NCBI GenBank assembly: GCA_024639905.1
Contig: JAHEGE010000001.1
Coordinates: 310,001 to 374,000, forward strand
Direction: 5' to 3'
Origin: Gammaproteobacteria bacterium
Lineage (GTDB): Bacteria > Pseudomonadota > Gammaproteobacteria > Pseudomonadales > Pseudohongiellaceae
DNA length: 64,000 nucleotides
In this document: piece after piece, positions 18,716-27,932 of the stretch
Layout: each line of letters starts with the position of its first letter
Numbering within the stretch: position 1 is the stretch's first letter
Translations under genes and position numbers: made by a program
The notes under the pieces: generated by a model
The model's input: only the letters and a program-made list of their open reading frames with translations
The model's database searches: none
What the model was told of the DNA's origin: nothing

Positions 18716-20029
18716 CTAGATCTCTTCACTCGGTGATAACGGGGTTTCGATGGGTGCCACCAAAAGCCCGGTGATCGCGCGCGAGAGCTGCGAGCCTAGG
18801 AGCTGGTCTCCCGTTTGCAGGTCTGGGATGCGCACTAGGGCCAGATATTCGCCATCGGCCGATAGATGATCGCCGACGCGCTCATAGCGCAGCGCCTGCA
18901 GCCTTTGCTCTCGAATGCGATAGACCGTCGAATCCTCGTAGAGGGTGTAGATGGGTAGTGCTAGTACATTCGATTCATTCGGTAGTGCAAGCGCGAGCTC
19001 GACGACCGCCCCGATATCCAATCCGCTTAGCGCATCGACTGCAAAGAACGCATCCAATCCTCCCTGACCTGTTTTTACCGTGCCTCCTATTCTCGATAGG
19101 GGGAAGGAGAGTTGTTGGGCACCGAGCATGGCCGTTGCGGCGAGCGCTTCACCATTGAGAAACCCCTGTTCTAGCCTGCGAGCAGAGTCGAGTGGCAATG
19201 TGCTGCGGATCTCGAGAGACGAGTAATCGGCGATCGCTACGAGTTCGCGTCCGGCCGCTACGCGTTCGCCTACCGCAAGGCCGCTGCTGATGATGCGGCC
19301 ATCGAAGGGCGCACGCAGCTGTGCCTGCGCGAGATCAAACTCCGCTCGGGCAGCCTCGGCGCGCGCCTCCTGCACGCTGGCTTCTTGCCCCGCGATGCGC
19401 GCAGGGAAAGTGTTGAGCAGCGAGAGATGCTGAGCGAGGGCAATCTGGCCTTGACTGGCCTCACGCTTGGCCGAGTCTAGCTGTGCATCGGCAAGCATGC
19501 GCTGTGAGTGAAGGTCGAGTGCGCGACTTAGCGTCGCATCGGAGACGGCGGCTAGACTGCGATTAGAGTCAGTGATCGCCTCCGCCAGACTAAATTCAGC
19601 CTGCAGTGCAAGTAGCGTTGCCTGGGCGCGAGAAGCCCTAGCCTGCGCGGCAGCGGCTGCAAACTGCAGCTCGGTGGCATCGAGTTCGAGCAGCAGATCG
19701 CCCTCGGCTACCCAGTCGCCTTCGCGCACCAAGACTCGGCTTACTCGCGCCGAAAACTTCGTGTTCAGGCTTGCGGTTTGCTGTGCTTCCACTCGACCAT
19801 AGCTAAGCAGGATGGGGGCAAGTTCTGCGGGAGATGCCTCGAGCGCGGTAACTGGCCAGGCGCGCTCTACCTGTTCGCGCGGTTCTGCGGTGGGGCCGGT
19901 GATCACCATCAAGAGTGCGAGTAGGACAGCGACGACGAGTAGGACGAAGCCGGTGAAACGCCTCGACAGTCTCTTGATGCCAGCGAGAATCGCTATCGGT
20001 TTTAGGCTCTGCGCTGTGGGCTTTTTCAC
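18716..20029 (-). CDS. RND efflux periplasmic adaptor (second system)
   Basis: A HlyD/AcrA-type adaptor of 437 residues. I place its start at the GTG (20027-20029) that overlaps the pump's stop codon (GTGA). A longer frame upstream to 20158 reads through the pump gene and has no family likeness. The N-terminal anchor (FTGFVLLVVAVLLALLMVI) is followed by a lipoyl half (SARVSRVLVREGDWVAEGD), a long alanine-rich coiled coil (about residues 125-230) and the second lipoyl half (AQLRAPFDGRIISSGLAVGE). Translation is coupled to the RND permease, which is transcribed first. Confidence 0.86.
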   Translation of the reverse strand: MKKPTAQSLKPIAILAGIKRLSRRFTGFVLLVVAVLLALLMVITGPTAEPREQVERAWPVTALEASPAELAPILLSYGRVEAQQTASLNTKFSARVSRVLVREGDWVAEGDLLLELDATELQFAAAAAQARASRAQATLLALQAEFSLAEAITDSNRSLAAVSDATLSRALDLHSQRMLADAQLDSAKREASQGQIALAQHLSLLNTFPARIAGQEASVQEARAEAARAEFDLAQAQLRAPFDGRIISSGLAVGERVAAGRELVAIADYSSLEIRSTLPLDSARRLEQGFLNGEALAATAMLGAQQLSFPLSRIGGTVKTGQGGLDAFFAVDALSGLDIGAVVELALALPNESNVLALPIYTLYEDSTVYRIREQRLQALRYERVGDHLSADGEYLALVRIPDLQTGDQLLGSQLSRAITGLLVAPIETPLSPSEEI

Positions 20030-23000
20030 GGTAGCTCTCCTTGGGCTGTGGGGTTGAGTCCTAGGCGTATGCTGGTTGCCTGTTTGATGTTTTCGATCAT
20101 GACGATCAGTGCGGGAATGACGACGAGCACGAGCAGCGTAGCAAACGCCATACCCCATACGAGGGTGATAGCGATAGGTACGATGAACAGTGCGAGGCTA
20201 AAGGTTTCGAACATAAGCGGTCCGAGCCCGGCGATGGTTGTGAGCGAGGTGAGAATCACCGCACGGAAACGCGACAGCGAGGCTTCGTGGATGGCGTCGC
20301 GCACGCTTTTTCCCTCGGCGAGCGCGCGGCGGAAGAAGCTGATGAGGATGATCGAGTCGTTAACCACGATGCCGGTGAGCGAAAAGAATGCCAGTAGGGA
20401 CATGGCGCCGATGTCGGCGTTCATCGCCCAGTGGCCGACAATCGCGCCGGTGAGTCCGAGCGGAATCGCTACCATCACCGCGAGCGGCCAGAGGTAGGAC
20501 GAGAACGACCAGGCCAGAATGAGGTAGATGAAGATCGCCGTGAGTATCGCGCCATTACGCATGGTTTCGAGCAGCTCTTGGGTTTCGCGCGACACGCCGC
20601 CGAGGTCCGAACTGAGGCCGTAGTCGCTTTTAATGCGGGCGAGCGCATTGGCGCTGACATGATCGATAATCTGTTCGGCGTTGTTCTGCTCGGAATCGAC
20701 GCTGGCGTTCACCGTGACCGAGAGATAGCCATCGGTGTGGTTGATTAGATCGATGCCGCTGCGATTGCTTAACTCGGCAACCTGGCCCATGGCGACGAGT
20801 TCGCCTGCCGGGGTGCGCACCGGCAAACGATTAAGCGAGCTGAGATTGTCGCGCTCGCTATCGGGCAGCGTGACGACGACCTCGAGCTCGGAATCGTCGA
20901 GGTTAAAGATCTGCACGCGTTCGCCATTATAGGCCGCACGCAGCTGGCGCCCGAGACTGGCGCTAGACAGTCCCAAGGCCTTGCCCGCGGGCGTGAGGCT
21001 GTATATGACCTGATCGCGCCCATAGGGCAGGTCGTCATAGACATTGGACACGCCGGGGTAGGCGAGCAGAGCGTCCTGCAGCTCTTCCGAGGCGCGTTTG
21101 AGCTCGGGTACGCTGTCGCCGCGCAGCACCAGCGAGAGGTCTGGCATGCCGTTGTTCTCGCCGCCACGCACCTCGAGAAAGAGCTCCTCGACATAGGGCG
21201 GGCGCGGCGTCGCCTCGCGCCAGGCGTCGACGAAGGCCTGCGGCGCGATGCTGCGGGCGTCGTCCCAGCCGTATTCGGCGCGGATAGACGCGAACTGACT
21301 GCCGGTCTTGCGCTCTTGATCGATCATCGCGCTCGCAAATTTGGTGACGTAGCCATTAATGTTGCCGCCGCCGCTTTCGGTGTCTATGCGCTGCAGAGAG
21401 GATTCGAGTCCAGTCATAAACTGCTCGCGTTGACGCGGCGTTGCCTGCGGCGCGAACTGGACATTAGCGGTGACCGACTCGAGGGACACGCCGGTCACCA
21501 TATTCAGGCCAACGCGACCGCTCGCGATTAAGCTAAACGACAGTATGACGCAGGCGATGGCCGCGCACAGGGTGGTGCCGGGCGCCGCGAGGGCGCGCTC
21601 GAGCACCGGTTTGTAATAGCGCTCACGCAGTTGCGCGAAGCCGGCGTCGAAGCGTGCGCGAAAGCTGCTGGTGTCGCCGCGGTTCATGCGCGAGAAGCTA
21701 TGGCGCAGGTGACCCGGCAGCACCAAAAAGCATTCGATAAGCGAGGCGACGATAACGCACAGCAGCACGGTAGGCAGGGTCACTATCACCGCGCCCATCT
21801 CGCCGCCGGCGAGAATCAGCGGCACAAACGCGGCGAGGGTGGTTAGCGACGAGGTAAGTACCGGTAAGAACATGCGCCGGGCGCCCAGCGTTGCCGCATC
21901 GGCGGGGGCCATGCCCTGTTCGAACAGGGTCGTGGCGTCCTCGCTAACGACGATGGCGTCGTCGACGACGATGCCTAGCGCCATCACGAAGGTAATCAGA
22001 GAGAGGATATTAATGCTGCCGCCGAATAGGCCGTAGTAGAGCAGCGTGGCGAACAGGAAGCTTACCGGAATGCCGACCATAACCCACCAGCCGACACGCC
22101 CGCTGAGAAACAGAAACAGCGTGATCAGCACGAGGATGAGTCCGGAGAAGCCGTTGCTAAAGATCACGATAAGCTGCTCTTTGATCAGGTTCCATGCCTC
22201 TTGGTATTTGATAACCTCGACTCCTTGGGGCAGGGTTGGCCGCACTTCACCGAGCCAGTCGTCGAGCAATTCGGCGGCGAACAGCGCGTCGGAGTCAGTC
22301 GGGCGCAACAGTTCCATCTCGATGGCGACGTTGCCATCACGGGTGAGGCGCGACTGCCCCACCTTAGCTCGGCGTTCTACGATCGCGAAATCGCCAAGGC
22401 GTGCAAGCCCGGCATCGGCTTGAACGGCAACCTCGAGGCGCGCGAACTCGTCCGCCGCGCGGCGCTGATCAAGACTCCTGAGCTGCATCTCCGCCTGATT
22501 GCGGCCAACCAGGCCGGCGGGCGAGTCGCTTGAGCGCTGTCGCACCTCGTCGGCGAGCGAATTGAGGTCGGTGTCGAGTGCGATAAGCGCGGCGCTCGGT
22601 ACTTGGATCGCGATCTCCTCTTCGGGCAGGCCGTCGAAGGCGATGAACGCGATGCCGCGGGCATAAAGCTGCTCTTCCATCTGGCGTACCAGCGGCGTGA
22701 GCTCCGCAAGCCCGCCGGTCGAGCTCACCACCAGCGTGGCAACCGGCTCCCAGTCGTTGAGCTGGCCCGTTATCAACGGCTCCATATCGGCGGGGAAGTT
22801 GCGTATCTGCGCGAGTCGACTCTCGATATCGTCGAGGGATTTTGAAATATCGGCGGCGAAGTTGAAGTGGGCCCAGACGAAGCCGCCGCCGATGCGCGAG
22901 GAAGACTCTAGTGTTTGTAGGTCGGGCATATTGGCGAGCTGCTGTTCGATAGGGGCGATAATCAGCGTCTCGATATCTTCCGCTGACGCCCCGGGCCAGG

Positions 23001-23154
23001 TGGCACTGACACGGATAATGGGGACTTTAATCGCGGGATCGAGCTGGGTGTTGATGCGATCTGCAGCCCACAGGCCAGACAGAATCATCATGATCATGAT
23101 GAGGTTGGCCGCCACTTTATGGTTGGCGAAAAGGCCGATAATCGTCTGTTGCAT
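20026..23154 (-). CDS. RND-family efflux permease (second system)
   Basis: A 1042-residue RND pump. It begins with TIIGLFANHKVAANLIMIMM and carries the TM4 motif GIVVDDAIVVSEDA with both proton-relay aspartates. TM10 reads GIVVNDSIILISFF, without the AcrB lysine, as in HAE-2-like and heavy-metal-unrelated RND groups. Two periplasmic domains follow TM1 and TM7. It is the first gene of a two-gene operon whose second member is the overlapping adaptor. The gene order (pump before adaptor) is the reverse of the first RND system in this window, so the two are not a recent duplication. Confidence 0.88.
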   Translation of the reverse strand: MQQTIIGLFANHKVAANLIMIMMILSGLWAADRINTQLDPAIKVPIIRVSATWPGASAEDIETLIIAPIEQQLANMPDLQTLESSSRIGGGFVWAHFNFAADISKSLDDIESRLAQIRNFPADMEPLITGQLNDWEPVATLVVSSTGGLAELTPLVRQMEEQLYARGIAFIAFDGLPEEEIAIQVPSAALIALDTDLNSLADEVRQRSSDSPAGLVGRNQAEMQLRSLDQRRAADEFARLEVAVQADAGLARLGDFAIVERRAKVGQSRLTRDGNVAIEMELLRPTDSDALFAAELLDDWLGEVRPTLPQGVEVIKYQEAWNLIKEQLIVIFSNGFSGLILVLITLFLFLSGRVGWWVMVGIPVSFLFATLLYYGLFGGSINILSLITFVMALGIVVDDAIVVSEDATTLFEQGMAPADAATLGARRMFLPVLTSSLTTLAAFVPLILAGGEMGAVIVTLPTVLLCVIVASLIECFLVLPGHLRHSFSRMNRGDTSSFRARFDAGFAQLRERYYKPVLERALAAPGTTLCAAIACVILSFSLIASGRVGLNMVTGVSLESVTANVQFAPQATPRQREQFMTGLESSLQRIDTESGGGNINGYVTKFASAMIDQERKTGSQFASIRAEYGWDDARSIAPQAFVDAWREATPRPPYVEELFLEVRGGENNGMPDLSLVLRGDSVPELKRASEELQDALLAYPGVSNVYDDLPYGRDQVIYSLTPAGKALGLSSASLGRQLRAAYNGERVQIFNLDDSELEVVVTLPDSERDNLSSLNRLPVRTPAGELVAMGQVAELSNRSGIDLINHTDGYLSVTVNASVDSEQNNAEQIIDHVSANALARIKSDYGLSSDLGGVSRETQELLETMRNGAILTAIFIYLILAWSFSSYLWPLAVMVAIPLGLTGAIVGHWAMNADIGAMSLLAFFSLTGIVVNDSIILISFFRRALAEGKSVRDAIHEASLSRFRAVILTSLTTIAGLGPLMFETFSLALFIVPIAITLVWGMAFATLLVLVVIPALIVMIENIKQATSIRLGLNPTAQGELP

Positions 23155-23454
23155 TGCCGCTTCCCTTGCGTAGTCGTTAAGTGAGACGCGCGATTCGTCC
23201 CAGAGTTACAGCGTGCGTTGCGCCGAATGATGCGGCTGCAGTGCTGAACTGCGACTGAATTGATTGTTGTTTCTTAGGTAGGGAGTAATGCAAAGGTAGT
23301 GCCACTACTGCACTGTGCTGTTTTTTATTGGGAAAATGGAGAGGACGAGGGCGTGCGCGTCGATTTTTTATCGGCAAGGAGTGCAAAGAGGCAAAACAAT
23401 GGTGAAATTCGCCAGTCGACAGGGCGTCGCCTGAATGAATAATCGACGACCAGA
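23155..23454. other. Intergenic region upstream of second RND operon
   Basis: About 300 bases without a convincing gene. Short hairpins are visible (GCAGT...ACTGC near 23240; GTAGTG/CACTAC near 23297), and a T-rich stretch lies near 23320. This is probably the promoter region of the RND operon and the 3' end of the LysE gene transcript. I cannot place a promoter with confidence. A 138-residue minus-strand frame across it has no family features. Confidence 0.4.
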
Positions 23455-24063
23455 CTAGAGAAACTGTGTCGCGAGCTCTGCGAAGACGGGCACCAAAGAG
23501 CCTAGCAATAGTGTCGCCATGCTCCAGTTGAAGAGGCGCACCGCGCGCGGGCTGCGCAGTACCCTTTGCAGGGACGCGCCAAGCCAGAGCCAAGCCCAGA
23601 TGCTCGGTGCGCCAATAGCGAAAAAGATGCCGGTGATCTGGAGCACTTCGCCTAAGTAGTCATTGCCAATGCTGGTATAGGTCACGATCGCGCCAATCGC
23701 CATGACCCACGCCTTGGGATTGACCCACTGAAAAGCGGCGGCCTGCAGGAAGGTAAAGGGTTTGCCTGCCTTGCTGGCGCTCACGCCGACCGGCGCCGTG
23801 GCAATCTTGAAGGCAAGATAGCTTAGATAGACTGCCCCAACGACCTTGAGGACTGTGTGCAGCGCTGGATAGGCATCGAAGACCTGAGCAATGCCCAGAC
23901 CAACCGCGAGAATCATTAGCGGAAACCCAAGGATTATGCCGAGGTAGTGGGGCAGGCTGCGGCGCGTGCCGTAGTTTAGCCCCGATGCCATCAGCATCGA
24001 ATTATTGGGGCCGGGGGTAATGCAGCTTGACAGCGCAAAGGCGATTAGAGAGGCGTATTCCAT
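23455..24063 (-). CDS. LysE/RhtB-family amino-acid exporter
   Basis: A 202-residue inner-membrane protein with about six hydrophobic segments. The family signature near the N-terminus is clear: SSCITPGPNNSMLMASGLNYG. A second conserved stretch, QAAAFQWVNPKAWVMAIGAI, follows. Members export amino acids such as lysine, threonine or homoserine lactone. The gene is divergent from the SSS symporter at 24278, with 214 bp between. Confidence 0.85.
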   Translation of the reverse strand: MEYASLIAFALSSCITPGPNNSMLMASGLNYGTRRSLPHYLGIILGFPLMILAVGLGIAQVFDAYPALHTVLKVVGAVYLSYLAFKIATAPVGVSASKAGKPFTFLQAAAFQWVNPKAWVMAIGAIVTYTSIGNDYLGEVLQITGIFFAIGAPSIWAWLWLGASLQRVLRSPRAVRLFNWSMATLLLGSLVPVFAELATQFL

Positions 24064-24277
24064 AGTGGTGAAAGCGTTAAGCGCGTTGGGGAAAGGGGGC
24101 TAGCCGGCGCCATTATAGGAGGGCGGTCGGCACAGCGCCAGCGGGAGGCGTTGTTCCGATCCTGGCGACTATAGCCGCGTTGGCGATTCGTGATCTTAGT
24201 GTCCAGAGAAGGTATCATCGCGTCTCAACCTGCCCCAATCGCACTCACTCCGCCCACCGCCAAGGACCCCTGCAACG

Positions 24278-25807
24278 ATGTTTGAAAAGTACGCCGTACT
24301 TGTCGCGTATTTCGTGTTCCTTTGTCTGCTCGGCTTTATCGCCGCGCGGCGGGTGAGGGGCATGAAATCGTTTGTCACCGGCAATAAATCCCTGAGCTTC
24401 TGGGTCGCCGCCTTCTCCGCTCAAGCCACGGGCGAGTCGGCATGGCTGCTTCTCGGTGTGACCGGCATGGGGGCGATGGTAGGCTTTAGCGCCTACTGGA
24501 TCGTGTTCGGCGAGGTGTTAGGCGTTTTTGTGGCGTGGTTCTTCATGGGCAAACGCTTCAAACGACTCACCGATCGTTATGCCTCGCTCACCATGACAGA
24601 CTTCCTCGTAAGTCGGTTTGGCAGCACCACGCACACGCTACGTATCTTGTCTGCCGTGTCCCTCATTGTGTTCGTGATGATTTACATTTCCGCCCAGATC
24701 GATGCGACCGGCTCCGCCTTCGAAGCCTTCTTGGGCTGGCCTTATATGCAGGGCGCGCTGGTTGGTTTCGGTATCGTCGTTGTGTACTGCGTTGCCGGCG
24801 GCTTTCTCGCCGCTGCGTGGACCGACATGTTTCAAGGTGCAGTCATGCTGGGTTGCCTCGTCGTGCTGCCCATCGTGGCTTTCCTTGCGATCGGCGATTG
24901 GGGGGTGATCCACGCGGGGCTCGAGGCCATCGATCCGGGCTTGGTGACTGTGTGGGGCAGCGGTGGTGCCAGTTGGATGAATCTCGCTACGGTACTGGGC
25001 ATGATGCTTATCGGCCTCGGCTTCCTTGGCTCGCCGCAGGTGTTTGCCCGGCTTCTCTCGATCCGCTCGGAGGCGGAGATCGATCGTGGTAAGTGGGTCG
25101 CCGTGTTGTTCACTTTTTTGGTTGATGCCGCGGCAGTGAGCGTCGGCGTGCTCGGACGTTACGTGTTCACGAGCGAAGGTGTGGACCCTGAGGCGGTGCT
25201 GGGTAACGGTGGCCAGAATGTGATGTCACAGCTCGTCCAGGTGAGCTTCCCGCCATGGATTGTGGGGCTTTACGTCGCCGCCGTGCTTTCCGCGATCATG
25301 TCGACGGTCTCTTCGCTGCTAGTGATGGCGGCGAGTGCTGTGACGCATGATCTCTATGCGCAGTTTACTACCCGTTCGCTGAGCGATCGGTTTGCGGCGC
25401 TGCTCTGCCGCTATGCGACACTTTGCATTGCCTGCGGTGCGATGGCCCTCGCTATCGCGGTGGCGCTGCTGTCTCCAGAAAGAACGATTTTTTGGTTCGC
25501 CATCTTTGGCTGGTCAGGCATCGCGGCGACCTTCTGCCCGATGGTGATACTGGCGCTGTTTTGGAGCGGCTTTACCGAACGCGGGGCGATCGCTTCGATG
25601 CTAGGCGGATTCAGCATGACGATGCTGAGCAAGTTCGTGCTCCAAGATCTGACTGGGGTGGGGCCTCTTTTCCAGGCGCTTGAGACTATGCCGCCTTCTT
25701 TCCTATTTGCACTGCTGCTGGGCTTCCTGGTCTCATTAGCGGCGCCGAATAAACCGTTAAAGCAGCGTTTTTTAAGTGAATGTCATGCGGAGTTACCTGA
25801 CCTGTGA
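24278..25807 (+). CDS. Sodium:solute symporter (SSS family, PutP-like)
   Basis: A 509-residue carrier with about 13 membrane segments. Near the N-terminus it shows FVTGNKSLSFWVAAFSAQATGESAWLL, the PutP-like sodium site region, followed by GGFLAAAWTDMFQGAVML. The C-terminal half has FAIFGWSGIAATFCPMVILALFW. Proline or another organic acid or amino acid would be typical. The downstream 3-keto-glycoside-type proteins leave a carbohydrate possible. The stop overlaps the start of the small lipoprotein gene (GTGA at 25804-25807). Confidence 0.84.
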   Translation: MFEKYAVLVAYFVFLCLLGFIAARRVRGMKSFVTGNKSLSFWVAAFSAQATGESAWLLLGVTGMGAMVGFSAYWIVFGEVLGVFVAWFFMGKRFKRLTDRYASLTMTDFLVSRFGSTTHTLRILSAVSLIVFVMIYISAQIDATGSAFEAFLGWPYMQGALVGFGIVVVYCVAGGFLAAAWTDMFQGAVMLGCLVVLPIVAFLAIGDWGVIHAGLEAIDPGLVTVWGSGGASWMNLATVLGMMLIGLGFLGSPQVFARLLSIRSEAEIDRGKWVAVLFTFLVDAAAVSVGVLGRYVFTSEGVDPEAVLGNGGQNVMSQLVQVSFPPWIVGLYVAAVLSAIMSTVSSLLVMAASAVTHDLYAQFTTRSLSDRFAALLCRYATLCIACGAMALAIAVALLSPERTIFWFAIFGWSGIAATFCPMVILALFWSGFTERGAIASMLGGFSMTMLSKFVLQDLTGVGPLFQALETMPPSFLFALLLGFLVSLAAPNKPLKQRFLSECHAELPDL

Positions 25808-26244
25808 AATGGCTATTGACGATTTTTTTACGCCCACTACTCATTGCTCTTGCCACGCTGGTGATGGGCTGCCAGTCCCTGCCACAGGGCGCACGGCCGG
25901 CAAACGCACTCTACTGCGACAACTTCATGGTCTACGGCATGTGCGCGCGGGATATGAACAGAGACGGTGAAGTCGACTACGTATACTTTGAAGAATCCGA
26001 ACAGGCCTTTATGTACAGACCTGGCGCCGAGAGACTCTTCCCCCGCGGCCTCGACATGCATCCCTGTGCGACTCCCATGGACGAGGATGTCGTGGCGACG
26101 ACCTCGCGAGTCTTCTTTGTTGATGAAGAAACCACACTGTTGGAGAAGTCCGATATACGCGGGAGCCTTATGCTGAAGTACATGGCCGCGCTGCCGGAAA
26201 TCACCGCGTGCAATTTGCGTCGAGAGAAAAACGAAGACGAGTAG
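25804..26244 (+). CDS. Small lipoprotein with an EF-hand-like loop
   Basis: A 146-residue protein of unknown function, starting at the GTG that overlaps the symporter stop. It has a lipoprotein signal (LLIALATLVMGC). The next 30 residues contain a calcium-loop-like sequence, DMNRDGEVDYVYF, with Asp/Asn/Asp at alternate positions and a following Gly. Four further cysteines (CDNF, MCAR, HPCAT, TACN) could form disulfides in the periplasm. Translational coupling to an SSS symporter suggests an accessory role, but I do not recognise the family. Confidence 0.65.
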   Translation: MKWLLTIFLRPLLIALATLVMGCQSLPQGARPANALYCDNFMVYGMCARDMNRDGEVDYVYFEESEQAFMYRPGAERLFPRGLDMHPCATPMDEDVVATTSRVFFVDEETTLLEKSDIRGSLMLKYMAALPEITACNLRREKNEDE

Positions 26245-26335
26245 AGCAATCTGCGAGCGTTCCGCACGACTCGAGCCTGTGGTAAGTTCTTCGCAGTGAG
26301 TAGTTATCGTCAACGCCAATATCGAGAACGCAGCC

Positions 26336-27139
26336 ATGCCCTATCTTCCCGCCTTACGTCGCGGTGCTCCTTTCCTCGCTTTTTTTGCAGCCTGCTCGCT
26401 TTGCGCAGCCGCGGCGCTGGGGCAGGTCACAGATAATCAGCAAATCTTTGAGCCTGTGCCTGCGCGAGTCAATGCGCGGGCGGTCACAACTCCGCCCCCT
26501 AGCGATGCCGTGGTGCTATTCGATGGCGGCAACTTGGACGCTTGGCGAGAGGTCAACAGCGACGCGCCGGCGTCATGGCTGTTGCTTAATAACTCCATGA
26601 CAGTCGATCGTGCACGCGGCGCAAGTACGTCGATCGAGACCAAGCGTCGTTTCGGCGACTTCCAGTTACATATCGAATGGAGTCCGAACCCACTCATCGA
26701 TGGCGATGGGCAGGCGCGAGGAAACAGCGGCATTTTCCTGCACTCGCAGTTCGAATTGCAGGTGCTCGACAGCTGGGACAATCCGACCTACGTGAATGGG
26801 CAGGCGGGGGCGATCTACTTGCAAACGCCGCCGCTCGTTAATGCGTCGCGACCGCCGGGGGAGTGGCAGAGCTACGACATCGTGTTCGAGGCACCGCGCT
26901 TTGGTCCCGACGAGTCGTTGTTGTCACCGGCCTATGTCACCGTCTTGCACAACGGCGTGTTGATTCAGAAGCGTACCGAAATAGTGGGCGCCACTTACAC
27001 CGACTTGCCAAGCTATGCGTCGCGCTGTACGCCGTATGCCTATGCGGAGGAGGTCGATTGCACCGGAGCGATGCCGCTGCTGCTCCAAGACCACGGACAG
27101 GTTGTGTCCTATCGAAATATTTGGCTTCGGGAGCTGTAA
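26336..27139 (+). CDS. Secreted DUF1080 protein (3-keto-disaccharide hydrolase-like)
   Basis: A 267-residue protein with a signal peptide (residues 1-30). Its DUF1080 jelly-roll domain shows the typical opening VVLFDGGNLDAWREV, then FGDFQLHIEWSPNP, NSGIFLHSQFELQVLDSW and PGEWQSYDIVFEAPRF. In Bacteroides and other bacteria, DUF1080 proteins cleave 3-keto-O-glycosides after a Gfo/Idh enzyme oxidises C3. It is followed 2 bp later by a second DUF1080 gene, so the two form a transcription unit. Activity is inferred from the family. Confidence 0.85.
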   Translation: MPYLPALRRGAPFLAFFAACSLCAAAALGQVTDNQQIFEPVPARVNARAVTTPPPSDAVVLFDGGNLDAWREVNSDAPASWLLLNNSMTVDRARGASTSIETKRRFGDFQLHIEWSPNPLIDGDGQARGNSGIFLHSQFELQVLDSWDNPTYVNGQAGAIYLQTPPLVNASRPPGEWQSYDIVFEAPRFGPDESLLSPAYVTVLHNGVLIQKRTEIVGATYTDLPSYASRCTPYAYAEEVDCTGAMPLLLQDHGQVVSYRNIWLREL

Positions 27140-27141
27140 CG

Positions 27142-27915
27142 ATGAAGAAATTATTCCTTGGTGCATCAGTTGGCGCGGCCTTGTTAACGCAGGTGGTGTT
27201 TGCGCAACAAGAGCAGGAGTGGGAGTCGCTATTCAACGGCGTAGATCTCTCTAACTGGGACGTCAAATTTACCGGTTTCGAGCTTGGCGACAACTACCGC
27301 AACACGTTCCGTGTCGAGGACGGTATCCTACGCGTCGCCTATGACGAATGGCCCACCTTTGACGGCGAGTTTGGTCACCTATTTACTAAAGAAGCGTATT
27401 CCCACTATCGACTCCGCGTGGAGTATCGTTTTGTTGGCGATCAGGTTACCGATGGGCCAGCATGGGCGTACAGAAATAACGGCATGATGTTGCACAGTCA
27501 GTCGGCGCAAAGTATGGGTCTAGACCAAGAGTTTCCAGCCTCGATAGAAGCGCAGATGCTCGGCGGCAATGGCGAGGACGAGCGTCCTAACGGCAATGTC
27601 TGCACGCCGGGCACGCATATAGAAATAGCAGGCGAGCTCGTGACCAGGCATTGCACGAACTCTGAGTCTGCCACTTTTCATGGAGACGACTGGATAAAGC
27701 TCGAAATCGAAGTGCGCGGTGCCGAGAGCGTGACGCATTTTATTGAGGGCGAGAAGGTGTTCGCCTATGGCGGTATTCAGCTCGATCCCGATTCAATTGA
27801 GGCGACACCCCTGATCGCCGCGGGCGCTCCGCTAAGGCTCGATGCAGGGCATATCGCGATTCAAGCGGAGACCGCGCCGATTGAGTTTCGCCGTATTGAG
27901 CTCAAGCGGTTATAA
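27142..27915 (+). CDS. Secreted DUF1080 protein, second copy
   Basis: A 257-residue protein. The ATG at 27142 opens a clean signal peptide (MKKLFLGASVGAALLTQVVF). The frame extends upstream, but only as a shadow of the previous gene. The domain shows WESLFNGVDLSNWDVKFTGF, YSHYRLRVEYRFVGDQ, YRNNGMMLHSQSAQSM and SIEAQMLGG, all typical of DUF1080. It differs from its neighbour along its length, so the pair is an old duplication or two distinct subfamilies. The partners may act on different linkages. Confidence 0.87.
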   Translation: MKKLFLGASVGAALLTQVVFAQQEQEWESLFNGVDLSNWDVKFTGFELGDNYRNTFRVEDGILRVAYDEWPTFDGEFGHLFTKEAYSHYRLRVEYRFVGDQVTDGPAWAYRNNGMMLHSQSAQSMGLDQEFPASIEAQMLGGNGEDERPNGNVCTPGTHIEIAGELVTRHCTNSESATFHGDDWIKLEIEVRGAESVTHFIEGEKVFAYGGIQLDPDSIEATPLIAAGAPLRLDAGHIAIQAETAPIEFRRIELKRL

Positions 27916-27932
27916 GCACGAACAGTTGAGCG

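Noticed and set aside
23177..23593. A 138-residue minus-strand open frame between the RND pump and the LysE gene
   Set aside because: It overlaps the start of the LysE coding region in another frame, has no family features and is rich in repeated basic residues typical of shadow frames.
26863..27141. Upstream extension of the second DUF1080 gene
   Set aside because: It is a shadow of the first DUF1080 gene; the ATG at 27142 opens a signal peptide and is the natural start.
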